Assembly (NCBI GenBank): GCA_934130165.1
Contig: CAKOXO010000002.1
Span: 62,001 to 126,000, forward strand
Length of the DNA: 64,000 bases
Direction of reading: 5' to 3'
DNA from: an uncultured Bacilli bacterium
GTDB lineage: Bacteria > Bacillota_I > Bacilli_A > RF39 > UBA660
This document shows, in pieces, positions 41,901-50,891 of the stretch. Positions within the stretch are counted from its first letter, which is position 1; each line of letters starts with the position of its first letter. The notes under the pieces were generated by a model that was given only the letters and a program-made list of their open reading frames with translations, had not been told where the DNA came from and ran no database searches. A program made the position numbers and the translations under genes.

Positions 41901-43120
41901 AATTTTCCTTTAGCTCCTTTCATACCTTTTAAACCACCATTATTCATAAAACCTTGTAATATATTTGATTCAAAAGAATGAGTCTTACTAAGTCTTTTTT
42001 TATAATCTTTTATTCCTATATTTATTAAATCATCCAATAACTCTGTAAATCTAATACCTTTTGCTTCCCAAAGATAAAATGCCAAACTACCTGGAATTGA
42101 ATTTATCTCATTTATATAAACCTTTTTTGTCTTTTCATCAACTAAAAAGTCTATTCTACATACACCTGCAGATCCTAAAACTTTGAAAGCTTTACTTGCT
42201 ATTTCTTCAATTTCCTCTCTCATTTTTTTAGTTATATCTGCTGGTAATTTACGATTTGCAGAAGCCATACCTTTAGATGCTGTCTTTATAGGAGCTTTAA
42301 ATGAACCTTTAATTTTTCCTTTACTTCCACCAATATATTTTTCATCATATGTTAAAAATTTATCGCCAGAAATAACTTCTTCTATTTCACTAAGCTTTTG
42401 ATGTTCATAATTTCCTAATACACTTATGTTGAATTCTTTTAAATTTTGAACTACTTCTTCTATCAAAATCTTATGATCATACTGAATAGCATTATCAATA
42501 GCTTCAATTAATTCTTCTTCAGATTCTGCAACTTTTATTCCAACACTACTACCAGTAGTTGCAGGTTTAATTATTAGTGGATATTTTAATTTGCTTATTT
42601 GTTTTAATACATCTTCTTCATTTTCTTTATAGTCACAATCATAAAACCATGTATATTTAGTCATAGGTAATTTTGAATCTTCAAAAATATTTTTCATATA
42701 TACTTTATCTTGACCTACAACAGAAGCATATACATCTCCTCCTACAAATGGAATTCCTATTGTTTGTAAGTATCCTTGAATCACTCCATCTTCACCATTT
42801 GTACCATGCATTACTGGAAATACTATATCTATATCAGTAATTATATTTTTAGGAAACTTTTTATTTTGTAAAACATACGCACCTTTACTATAATACAAAA
42901 CTACGTTTTTTCCATATTTTTTTATTAAATTTAAATCACTATACATTTCAATGTCTTTTAACATTTCCCCTGTATACCATTCTCTATCTTTTGTAATATA
43001 GATAGGAATTACATCATATTTTTCCTGATCCATCTTATTCATGGCTTGAATTGCAGAAATTATACTTACTTCATGTTCTACGGTTTCACCACCATAAATA
43101 ACTCCAACTTTTATTTTCAT
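41894..43120 (-). CDS. ddl: D-alanine--D-alanine ligase
   Basis: 408 residues with an ATP-grasp fold: VIYGGETVEHEVSI at the N-terminus, MHGTNGEDGVIQGYL (near residue 108), the ATP loop KPATTGSSVGIKVA (near 190) and the distal metal site EINSIPGSLAFYLW. It joins two D-alanines for the peptidoglycan stem. The protein is about 40 residues longer than typical; an insert rich in Gly/Lys sits near residues 255-285 and a Gly/Lys tail (GLKGMKGAKGKLR) closes it. It follows murF by 11 bases. D-lactate versus D-Ala specificity was not judged. Confidence 0.94.
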   Translation of the reverse strand: MKIKVGVIYGGETVEHEVSIISAIQAMNKMDQEKYDVIPIYITKDREWYTGEMLKDIEMYSDLNLIKKYGKNVVLYYSKGAYVLQNKKFPKNIITDIDIVFPVMHGTNGEDGVIQGYLQTIGIPFVGGDVYASVVGQDKVYMKNIFEDSKLPMTKYTWFYDCDYKENEEDVLKQISKLKYPLIIKPATTGSSVGIKVAESEEELIEAIDNAIQYDHKILIEEVVQNLKEFNISVLGNYEHQKLSEIEEVISGDKFLTYDEKYIGGSKGKIKGSFKAPIKTASKGMASANRKLPADITKKMREEIEEIASKAFKVLGSAGVCRIDFLVDEKTKKVYINEINSIPGSLAFYLWEAKGIRFTELLDDLINIGIKDYKKRLSKTHSFESNILQGFMNNGGLKGMKGAKGKLR

Positions 43121-43131
43121 ATTAACATCTC

Positions 43132-44748
43132 CTATTCATTATAAGTGTCGGGTAAATCATTTTCAAATAAGGCATATACATCATCTTTAGTGTTAACTGA
43201 TAAGGCACTAATAAATTTATATGCTTCTCTTACATCATTATATACTATTATATGCTCTTTATCAAAACCTTTTTCTATTAATCCTTCATAAATTGGTCTA
43301 GAATGTTTTTCACCAACTAAAACAACATAATCAGCATATTCCGCAATTTGTGTTCCAAATATTTTATTATATTCATCCTCTTTATTACCAAGCTCTATCA
43401 TACCAGGAGTAACACATACTTTAATCCCAGGCATCATTCCTAAAACTTCAACAGCTCCCTTAGCACCTACAGGATTAGAATTATAAGCATCATCTATTTG
43501 ATAAAAGTTACCAATACGTTTTAATTCCAATCTATGTTCTATAGAATTTACCCCTCTAACTGCATGTTGTAAATCCTTTATATCTATACCAAATTCTCTT
43601 CCCAAAGCAATTCCGGCTAAAATATTATATACATTATGTTTTCCTAATAATTTAGTTTGAAATTCATATTTTGTCTTGTCACCTTTAAATATAACTTTGA
43701 AAGATGTTCCCTTATTGTTACATTTAATATCTACGGCTCTAACATCTACATCTTTATTGTCTATACCTATCCAAACAGTCTTAACATCGTTTTTTAATTC
43801 ATAACTTGTTTGTTTTTTATCATCACCATTAAGTATACCTATTCCATCACTTGGAAGAGATTCAATAAGTTCAAATTTAGCTTTCTGAATATTCTCCTCA
43901 CTTCCAAAGCTTTCTAAATGAGCAGTACCAATAGTTGTTAAAATACCATATTTAGGATGAACTAAATCACATAGTTCTTTTATTTCTCCTATTACATAAG
44001 CACCCATTTCAGCTATAAAAACTTCTGTGAATTTATCTAGGTGATTATTAATTGTTATCATCAATCCATTAGGTGTATTTAAGTTTTTAGGAGTTGGCAA
44101 TGTATTATATTTAATATTTAGAATATCACTAAGTATATTTTTGCTACTTGTTTTACCATAACTACCAGTTATTCCGACTACTTTTAAATTAGATCTATTC
44201 TTTAAGGTGTTTTTTGCCTTATTTAAATAGTAATAATAAACACACTTTTCATATGGTGTATTAATAATTTTTGAAATTAGAACTATAAATAAATTCATGT
44301 AACACATTATTTCAAATATCATTAATAACATCCACATATTAAAATCATTATCATAATTAAGAATGAATAATACTATTGGTATTAAATATAAAACCGTTGT
44401 TGTAAAAATCAATCTCTTTACTCTTTTAGTAATTACCAACGGTTTCTTCTTCTGTTCAGAATCTGCCCTTTCAAACAATCTATATCCCTCATATGCATAA
44501 CATCCTATTAGTATTAATAAAAAGATAAAAGAAACCGTTTCTATTTTAAATATTCCAATTAAACATATAATTGTAATAAAAATTGTTACTAATTGAATAT
44601 TTAAAAATTCACTTTTATTTTTTGCTATCCATTTCAAATATCTATTATTTTCGTTATATAAATTTTGTTGAAGCATATGAAGCGATTTTTTCGATTCAAA
44701 TATAACAACCGTTGATATTAGTATTAAAAGTACAATATATGTAAACAT
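43132..44748 (-). CDS. murF: MurF-like UDP-MurNAc-pentapeptide ligase with N-terminal membrane domain
   Basis: 538 residues. Four hydrophobic segments in the first 170 residues form a membrane domain that canonical MurF (~450) lacks. The Mur ligase body begins with the P-loop GITGSYGKTSSKN (near residue 193), then LPTPKNLNTPNG, IAEMGAYVIGEI and DAYNSNP near 415, the usual MurF order. It adds D-Ala-D-Ala to UDP-MurNAc-tripeptide, here probably at the membrane face. The ATG at 44748 follows AGGGG and abuts the preceding hydrolase stop; the longer frame to 44778 overlaps that gene. ddl follows downstream, so D-Ala-D-Ala synthesis and use are co-transcribed. Confidence 0.88.
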   Translation of the reverse strand: MFTYIVLLILISTVVIFESKKSLHMLQQNLYNENNRYLKWIAKNKSEFLNIQLVTIFITIICLIGIFKIETVSFIFLLILIGCYAYEGYRLFERADSEQKKKPLVITKRVKRLIFTTTVLYLIPIVLFILNYDNDFNMWMLLMIFEIMCYMNLFIVLISKIINTPYEKCVYYYYLNKAKNTLKNRSNLKVVGITGSYGKTSSKNILSDILNIKYNTLPTPKNLNTPNGLMITINNHLDKFTEVFIAEMGAYVIGEIKELCDLVHPKYGILTTIGTAHLESFGSEENIQKAKFELIESLPSDGIGILNGDDKKQTSYELKNDVKTVWIGIDNKDVDVRAVDIKCNNKGTSFKVIFKGDKTKYEFQTKLLGKHNVYNILAGIALGREFGIDIKDLQHAVRGVNSIEHRLELKRIGNFYQIDDAYNSNPVGAKGAVEVLGMMPGIKVCVTPGMIELGNKEDEYNKIFGTQIAEYADYVVLVGEKHSRPIYEGLIEKGFDKEHIIVYNDVREAYKFISALSVNTKDDVYALFENDLPDTYNE

Positions 44749-44749
44749 A

Positions 44750-45481
44750 TTATTTCCCCTCTCCAATAAATGCATCAACTATACTTAAAACTCTACCCAG
44801 ATTTTCTAAATAGGCATAATGAGTACCTGGTAAAACTATTAAAGCAGCATCTATCATAATTTTTTCTAAATCTTGGGCATCTCTTAATGGCGCTTCAGTA
44901 TCTTGTTCACCCCATATCAATAAAGTAGGCTCTTCTATTTGTCTAGCATAAACCGATAAATCTTCATTTACAGTATTAACCAAAATTTGACGCATCATTG
45001 GACTAGCTGCCTTATAGTCCCTTGAACCAATATATTTTTTCATCTTTTCACCTAGCTCATTAAGTCTAGGAAGTGTTTTTAATTTTTTTAGTAGTTTTAC
45101 TTTCAAAGACAACTTTTGTTCAGTTCTTATACATGGACTTCCAAATAAAATCAATTTTTCAATAGGATGATCAGCAGAATATCTTATGGCAACTCTTCCA
45201 CCAAACGAATGTCCCATAATTATAGGCTTTTTTATTTTTAGTTCTTTTACTAACTCCTCTATCAACAATGCATAATCATACATAGTCCAAGCACTTTTTG
45301 GCTCTTCACTATCACCAAATCCAGGAAAATCTATTATTGTAATTCTATATTTTTTTGATAATGGATTCCCAAGCGGTTGCATCATTTCTATATTTTGTCC
45401 CCAACCATGAAGTAAAATAATGTCTTTACCCTCACCATATTGTATGTAGTTAATATTAGTATCTTTAATCTTTACTTTCAT
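44750..45481 (-). CDS. Alpha/beta hydrolase
   Basis: 243 residues, cytoplasmic. The oxyanion segment ILLHGWGQN (near residue 22), nucleophile elbow GHSFGGR (Ser, near 92), acid in LIWGEQDTEAP (near 193) and His in GTHYAYLEN (near 222) make a complete catalytic triad. Substrate unknown; family members hydrolyse esters or related bonds. It is upstream of and coupled to murF, with no gap, so expression with cell-wall genes is likely, but a cell-wall role is not shown. RBS AGGTGAAATT. Confidence 0.88.
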   Translation of the reverse strand: MKVKIKDTNINYIQYGEGKDIILLHGWGQNIEMMQPLGNPLSKKYRITIIDFPGFGDSEEPKSAWTMYDYALLIEELVKELKIKKPIIMGHSFGGRVAIRYSADHPIEKLILFGSPCIRTEQKLSLKVKLLKKLKTLPRLNELGEKMKKYIGSRDYKAASPMMRQILVNTVNEDLSVYARQIEEPTLLIWGEQDTEAPLRDAQDLEKIMIDAALIVLPGTHYAYLENLGRVLSIVDAFIGEGK

Positions 45482-45546
45482 AATTTCACCTACTCCAATT
45501 ATAGCACAAGATCATATAAAATCATAGAAAAAATTAGAAACGTTAA

Positions 45547-47235
45547 TCACCTAATTTTCCTATGAAATTCTTCAATAAACGGATTCTTATTATATATTAA
45601 AACACTATATCCCTTACATTGTAAAATATCATCTGGAATTCCATAATAATTTATAATATTATCTTTATACGCAACATTTTTTTGATCCAAAATTAAAAAT
45701 ATTTTTCCTTTGTGCTTCTTAGTATTATAATACCACCTCTTATCAGAATACCACTTATAGGGAGTCACACCATCTGGTGAGGTAACAACAGGAGCAACAG
45801 TAATTTTATAATCAGAAAGGAAATAAGAAATAAGAGAATTCCAACATCCACCATATCCATAATCTAAATTGTTACTTTTTAACAAATTAACTAACTCGTA
45901 TTTTTCTTTTTGAACCTTTTTATTATTATCTCTTATGGTTAAGTAAGTAGTGTATAAATTAGATATCATATACACAATTATAAATGAATCAACAATATAA
46001 CCTAAAATTCTATTTTTAGATACATAATTATATGAAAAGTATAAACCTGTTATTATGAAAAGTATCATATTAAATATATAGTACTTCAACTCTGATCTGT
46101 TATAAAAAAACGAATTAGAAAATATATATAATATAATCATAGTAAAAAATGAAATTATATTAAACAGTAATAAGAAATTTAACTTACTATCATTTTTTTT
46201 ATAATTTTTAAATAATACAATGGGACTAATAATCATACAAACTATACACATTACCACTTTTATAATATTAGTAAAAGTAAAAAATGATATTTTGGGATAA
46301 TTCCTTTTATTTTTAACAAAATATTGATTGCCTGTCATAAATGTAATATCATTATTTTTATTATCATACCCAAAAAAGTTATTAACACATTGAAAAATTG
46401 CAGATATTTTATCATCTATTTTACTTTTATCTTCTTTTTTTAGAATAATTGTTCCAGCACGTTGTTCATAGTTATAGACATTAGTTAATACTGCAAACGT
46501 GGATAAACCTAAAATTGCAGAAATTAATACAATATTTAATTTTATTATTTTTTTTAGATTTGTTTTTACAAATATTTTGATTTTTTTTTGCCTACTATTA
46601 GTAATAAGAAATATTAACCCTGCTATAAAAAAAGGAAATGTAACAGACGGAAAATATCTTAAACTAGTAGCATTAAATAAAAAAGTAAAAAGGACTGACA
46701 AAAATAAATAAACCCTACTATCTTCTTTTTCTTTTATCATTTTATAATATAATAATAACAAAAACAGTGAATTAATACATACTGTTAAATATGCATTAAA
46801 TGCATAAAAATAGTCAAGTATATTATAAGAGATACCTGTAAGAAATATTACAATTAAAATAAATGTTGATTTTCTATCCAAGACTCTTTTACCAAATTGA
46901 TACAATAAATAAAAGAAAATAACTGCAGTAATTAAAACACTAACTTGCCTTAACAAAAGATTATTTTTTATGAAAAATGATAGTATAAAAGTTGGTATGC
47001 TAAGTGAGAAAATCCAAAATTCATTTCCATAATACCAATTGGTAAGTAAAAGTTGTTTATCCATTAATTGATGGTGTGCTAAAACATCAGTTATAACTGA
47101 ATCAGATGTTAAGATAGCTGTTGATGTATAAAATATATATATTAATGTAAAAGATATCCCTACAATACAAATCATTATCAATATTATTTTGATAATTAAT
47201 TCTATTATACTTTTATAACTGTTTTTATTATTCAT
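45547..47235 (-). CDS. Polytopic membrane protein, probable GT-C glycosyltransferase-like
   Basis: 562 residues with about 11 hydrophobic helices and a C-terminal soluble tail (about 440-560). The first extracytoplasmic loop after helix 1 contains an acidic pair (SDSVITDVLAHH) as in GT-C lipid-linked sugar transferases. No diagnostic domain is recognised. Its neighbours are a DUF6020 protein and a decayed GT-C protein, so a role in cell-surface glycan assembly is plausible but unproven. It is not clearly operonic with the downstream hydrolase. Confidence 0.6.
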   Translation of the reverse strand: MNNKNSYKSIIELIIKIILIMICIVGISFTLIYIFYTSTAILTSDSVITDVLAHHQLMDKQLLLTNWYYGNEFWIFSLSIPTFILSFFIKNNLLLRQVSVLITAVIFFYLLYQFGKRVLDRKSTFILIVIFLTGISYNILDYFYAFNAYLTVCINSLFLLLLYYKMIKEKEDSRVYLFLSVLFTFLFNATSLRYFPSVTFPFFIAGLIFLITNSRQKKIKIFVKTNLKKIIKLNIVLISAILGLSTFAVLTNVYNYEQRAGTIILKKEDKSKIDDKISAIFQCVNNFFGYDNKNNDITFMTGNQYFVKNKRNYPKISFFTFTNIIKVVMCIVCMIISPIVLFKNYKKNDSKLNFLLLFNIISFFTMIILYIFSNSFFYNRSELKYYIFNMILFIITGLYFSYNYVSKNRILGYIVDSFIIVYMISNLYTTYLTIRDNNKKVQKEKYELVNLLKSNNLDYGYGGCWNSLISYFLSDYKITVAPVVTSPDGVTPYKWYSDKRWYYNTKKHKGKIFLILDQKNVAYKDNIINYYGIPDDILQCKGYSVLIYNKNPFIEEFHRKIR

Positions 47236-47271
47236 ACTCTCACTACTTTCTACTAACTAATTCTATAAAAT

Positions 47272-49674
47272 CTAAATGCTATTGTCAATTTCAAATTTAT
47301 TATTATTTGAATAAATTACAACTAATGAAAAAATTATAATTATTCCTGGCAACATATACAAATATCTAACTGTTTGATAATGCATAGCTATAAAAAGTGT
47401 TAACAATGTGATTACCAATGGAGCTATACATATTAAAGTTTTTTTCTTTCTACTTATAATTTGGTAATTAATTAATACAATTAAAATATCAATATATATT
47501 CCCATTCTAAAGAAAATAATATTAAGTAGCCAATTATCACTAATAAACTGTAAAACATTGGTAATTGTTTTACTATTATTTTTTATTCTAATATTATCAT
47601 TTTTATAACTAGTGCCAAATTCATCATATAATGTTTGATAATTGAGTTCATTAATCTTATCATCTTCTATAACATTCCATATAATATCTGTACCATATAA
47701 CCTATCTTTCATTAGATAAATTGGGCTTTTAAAAAATTGTTTTATATAGAATTTTATCAATTTTTTCTTATCAATCTTTAAATTTCTTACCTTTTTATCT
47801 GTATCATCATTGTTATAATGCAATAAAAGATCAATATTATATTTATCACAATATAATTTATAATCATTCTCTGAAATAATACTTGTTAAATATTTTAAAG
47901 TATCAGAATCTAATTTTTCTGGATGATAAGTAATTAAATAATCAAAACCATGTAATATAGTCGCAATTTCAAAATTTTCTGGGGCTTTTTTTATTTTTAA
48001 CACTTTAAATAATGGAACTTTTATACAAAATGAAATAGCTATAAATATAATTGTCATAATACATAATATCTTTTTTTTATTTTTTATTGAAAAATATAAC
48101 AAGAAGAAAACTATTATTAGTGAAACGTAAAATCCATTAGTTCTAAAGAAAGTAACACCAATCAAAGAAAGTAACAATAAAAAGTAATGGAATTTATTTT
48201 TATTAAAATAAGAAAAGTCATTATATATAATATATAAATAAAAACTAAGTAAAGCTAGACATATAGCAAAATCTATATCTTTTAACAAAGTAACCATAAC
48301 AACTCCGGTTGTTGGTAGAATAGTGAAAATTATTGGGATTAAATAAAATTTAACCAATGACATTCCCCTCTTATAAAAGTAAGACATAATAAAACTAATA
48401 ATACTAGAATATACAAAGATTCTAAAATATATAAACGGTACATAGCTATTAAATATAATATCAAACAATTTTAGCAAATATGTATGAATATATGGTTGCC
48501 AATTAGAAATTGTATTTGAAGTTATTTCTAAGACTTGCATATATCCATCAGTTAAATATATATATGGATAAAATGCAAATTGATACAAAATTAAAATTAT
48601 TGATACAATACAAAATAATATAATCCTGTGAGAAGTAATACTGATAGTATTTTCTTTATAATTCACCTTACTTTTTAACATGGATATAGCTTCCATAAAA
48701 ATAGGAAATAACCTGTATATAAATAAGGACAATACTAAATAATATACTAAATTAACAAAATAAAAATTATCAATTAGATATTTTCCTAAAAATGAAAAAC
48801 CAATATAAATACTACTAATTCCAAACATTATTTTAGATTTTGTATTAACTTTATTAAAAGCATTTATTCTATATAAAGGTAAGAATAATATAAATAACAT
48901 CAATTTTAATAGTATATTTAAATTTGTAATTGGATTAAATTCTAATATTAGTAACAATAGATAGTTAAGAAATGATTTTTTATCTAAACTAAAATTAACT
49001 AAAATAAAATTAACTAGAATTATCAGCAATAAAATAAGCACATTTATAAAACTATCAAAGCTAATATAATTATTTTTAAAACTATATTTATAGTTGTAAT
49101 TTTTCATTTCTTTCGCCTTATCAGTAATTTGTTCATAATCAAAATTCTTAATATTTAATTTTTTATTATTAATAAGTATAGGAGTAGTATTCTCTCCTCT
49201 TTCAAACTCCACTTCAACTAATTTTATTTTTGATATATTAATTTTATATTTCTGATTAGGCATTAAAGTAGCTTTATAAAATGATGTATTCTTATTTTGA
49301 ATACTATATTCTGTTTTAAAATTATTTTTTTTAATACTTAAATTTTCATCATAATTTTTACTAATTTTTGATTTAGAACCATCTAGATAAATAGCATCAA
49401 TTATTATTGGATAGTCAGAGATGTTTTCTATACTTAATTCAGTGCAGTGATATAATGTAAAACATTTATTTACTATTAATATACCTGTTATAAATGTTAT
49501 TACTATTGATAAAACTAACCTTTTTTTATTAAACTTTCCGTTGTATAAAATACTTGTACTTAAATATAAAGTAATTAAAATAGAGATAACTAAAGAGATA
49601 ATGTTTTTTTCATTACATACTTCATTAATAATTGATAGGATCCCTGTTAATATCAAGATTAATAATTTAACCAT
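47272..49674 (-). CDS. DUF6020-family polytopic membrane protein
   Basis: 800 residues with about 14 hydrophobic helices. A soluble extracytoplasmic segment lies between helices 3 and 4 (about 75-200). The centre carries SNWQPYIHTYLLKLFDIIF, then PTTGVVMVTLLKDIDFAICL, features of DUF6020 proteins, which resemble GT-C glycosyltransferases of streptococcal and enterococcal surface polysaccharide clusters. The C-terminal part ends in polar residues. It overlaps the 3' end of the decayed GT-C gene by 16 bases. Enzymatic activity is not known. Confidence 0.65.
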   Translation of the reverse strand: MVKLLILILTGILSIINEVCNEKNIISLVISILITLYLSTSILYNGKFNKKRLVLSIVITFITGILIVNKCFTLYHCTELSIENISDYPIIIDAIYLDGSKSKISKNYDENLSIKKNNFKTEYSIQNKNTSFYKATLMPNQKYKINISKIKLVEVEFERGENTTPILINNKKLNIKNFDYEQITDKAKEMKNYNYKYSFKNNYISFDSFINVLILLLIILVNFILVNFSLDKKSFLNYLLLLILEFNPITNLNILLKLMLFILFLPLYRINAFNKVNTKSKIMFGISSIYIGFSFLGKYLIDNFYFVNLVYYLVLSLFIYRLFPIFMEAISMLKSKVNYKENTISITSHRIILFCIVSIILILYQFAFYPYIYLTDGYMQVLEITSNTISNWQPYIHTYLLKLFDIIFNSYVPFIYFRIFVYSSIISFIMSYFYKRGMSLVKFYLIPIIFTILPTTGVVMVTLLKDIDFAICLALLSFYLYIIYNDFSYFNKNKFHYFLLLLSLIGVTFFRTNGFYVSLIIVFFLLYFSIKNKKKILCIMTIIFIAISFCIKVPLFKVLKIKKAPENFEIATILHGFDYLITYHPEKLDSDTLKYLTSIISENDYKLYCDKYNIDLLLHYNNDDTDKKVRNLKIDKKKLIKFYIKQFFKSPIYLMKDRLYGTDIIWNVIEDDKINELNYQTLYDEFGTSYKNDNIRIKNNSKTITNVLQFISDNWLLNIIFFRMGIYIDILIVLINYQIISRKKKTLICIAPLVITLLTLFIAMHYQTVRYLYMLPGIIIIFSLVVIYSNNNKFEIDNSI

Positions 49675-50473
49675 TTTAATTCCTCCAATCTAATCATCAT
49701 ATATTGCATCTGATAGCACATGATATGAATTGCGATGCTTCTGGTACAGTTTTTGAGTCCATTTTTAAATAAGAATACCAGTTCAAACAAAAAAACTAAA
49801 AATAAACTAACTGTACCAATAAACCTTAAATTTATAGCAATCGCAGAAACTAAAGCTAATATAAATAAATTTAAAAACTTGGGTTGATTTAAATACATCA
49901 AACAATAATAAATGGTTATTATTGTTAATGACATAAACATTAAGTCTTTAATATTATAGAATGCATCTCCAAATATTCTTGATGATAACACAAGAAATAA
50001 AACACTCAACAATGATAATTTTTTACATTTAAAATTAAATTTCGATAATATTTTATAAAAATAGATTAAAGATAAAAAGAAAATTAAGAATGTATAAAAA
50101 TGTCTAATTAAATAAGTTGCTGAATAGTCTAATTTATAATTAAATATACTTTCAATTATCATCAAAGGAATTTGAATAGCTACTCCATAATACTTATATG
50201 TGTATAAATAAAAACGTCTTTCAACTGATTATTTACTTACTAGTTTTTCTAAATTACTTTTTTTAGAATATAATCTACGTCCACTTGCAAAAAATCACCT
50301 TTAAATATGGCCTTAATATAATATAAATTAACTAAAGAATGTTGTCTTTGTACTAGTTCATCCGTAGATACTCCATAATCTTTAAAAATAAAGCAACCCA
50401 ATATAAAAATTGCAACAAAAATAATTATTACAAATTTATTCCATCTTGACATATTTCTAATTTTATCTTTCAT
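49659..50473 (-). pseudogene. Decayed GT-C (family 39-like) glycosyltransferase
   Basis: Two open segments belong to one former gene: an N-terminal piece (50249-50473, with KDYGVSTDELVQRQHS) and a middle piece (49659-50165, with SRIFGDAFYNIKDLMFMSL). Joining them in the second frame gives ERRFYLYTYKYYGVAIQIPLMI, continuing the fold, but this requires one frameshift near an A7 run (about 50260) and crosses a TAA stop. The C-terminal domain is missing; the reading frame ends in unrelated sequence at the DUF6020 start. Motifs DxxxQRxxS and RIFxDAFYNxKD match PMT-like membrane transferases. A ribosome binding site is still present at the first piece. Non-functional as a full-length enzyme. Confidence 0.75.
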
Positions 50474-50507
50474 TTTAACACCTACTGTAATAAATATACC
50501 ATAAAAC

Positions 50508-50537
50508 CAAAAAAAATTTCTACATATTGTAGAAATT
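50508..50537 (-). terminator. Terminator after rbfA
   Basis: Minus-strand AATTTCTACA / TGTAGAAATT hairpin plus T-run; ends the rimP-nusA-infB-rbfA transcript. Confidence 0.85.
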
Positions 50538-50877
50538 AATTTTTATTTATCTTATCTATTATTTCTTCTATATGATTTCCATATTCTATAGATTCATCAT
50601 ATAGAAATTTAAGTTCTGGAGTATGTCTTATTTCTACCCTTTCAGATAGTTTTCCTCTGATAAAATGACTAGCTCCATTTAATGCTTCTAGAGTTGTTTT
50701 TCTCTTATCTTCATCAAGTACTGTAACATACACTTTAGCATAGCTTAAATCATTAGTAATATCTACACCTGTTACCGTAACAAATCTAATATCTTCATCC
50801 TTTATTTCAGTCATTAATATATTGCTTATTTCTTGCATAAATACATGATTTAATCTTTCTATTTTTACATTAGCCAT
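50536..50877 (-). CDS. rbfA: 30S ribosome-binding factor RbfA
   Basis: 113 residues, a KH-like fold typical of RbfA, with the motifs RFVTVTGVDITNDLSYAKVYV (near 31-51), LSERVEIRHTPELKFLYD and the C-terminal ESIEYGNHIEEII. It binds the 30S subunit during late maturation and helps cold adaptation. It lies 14 bases after infB, in the canonical nusA-infB-rbfA order. Length and motifs are complete. Confidence 0.96.
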   Translation of the reverse strand: MANVKIERLNHVFMQEISNILMTEIKDEDIRFVTVTGVDITNDLSYAKVYVTVLDEDKRKTTLEALNGASHFIRGKLSERVEIRHTPELKFLYDESIEYGNHIEEIIDKINKN

Positions 50878-50891
50878 ACTAAACCTCCTAA

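Noticed and set aside
45523..45573. Long imperfect hairpin at the end of the GT-C-like gene
   Set aside because: Stem is long but without a clear T-run, so it was not called a terminator.
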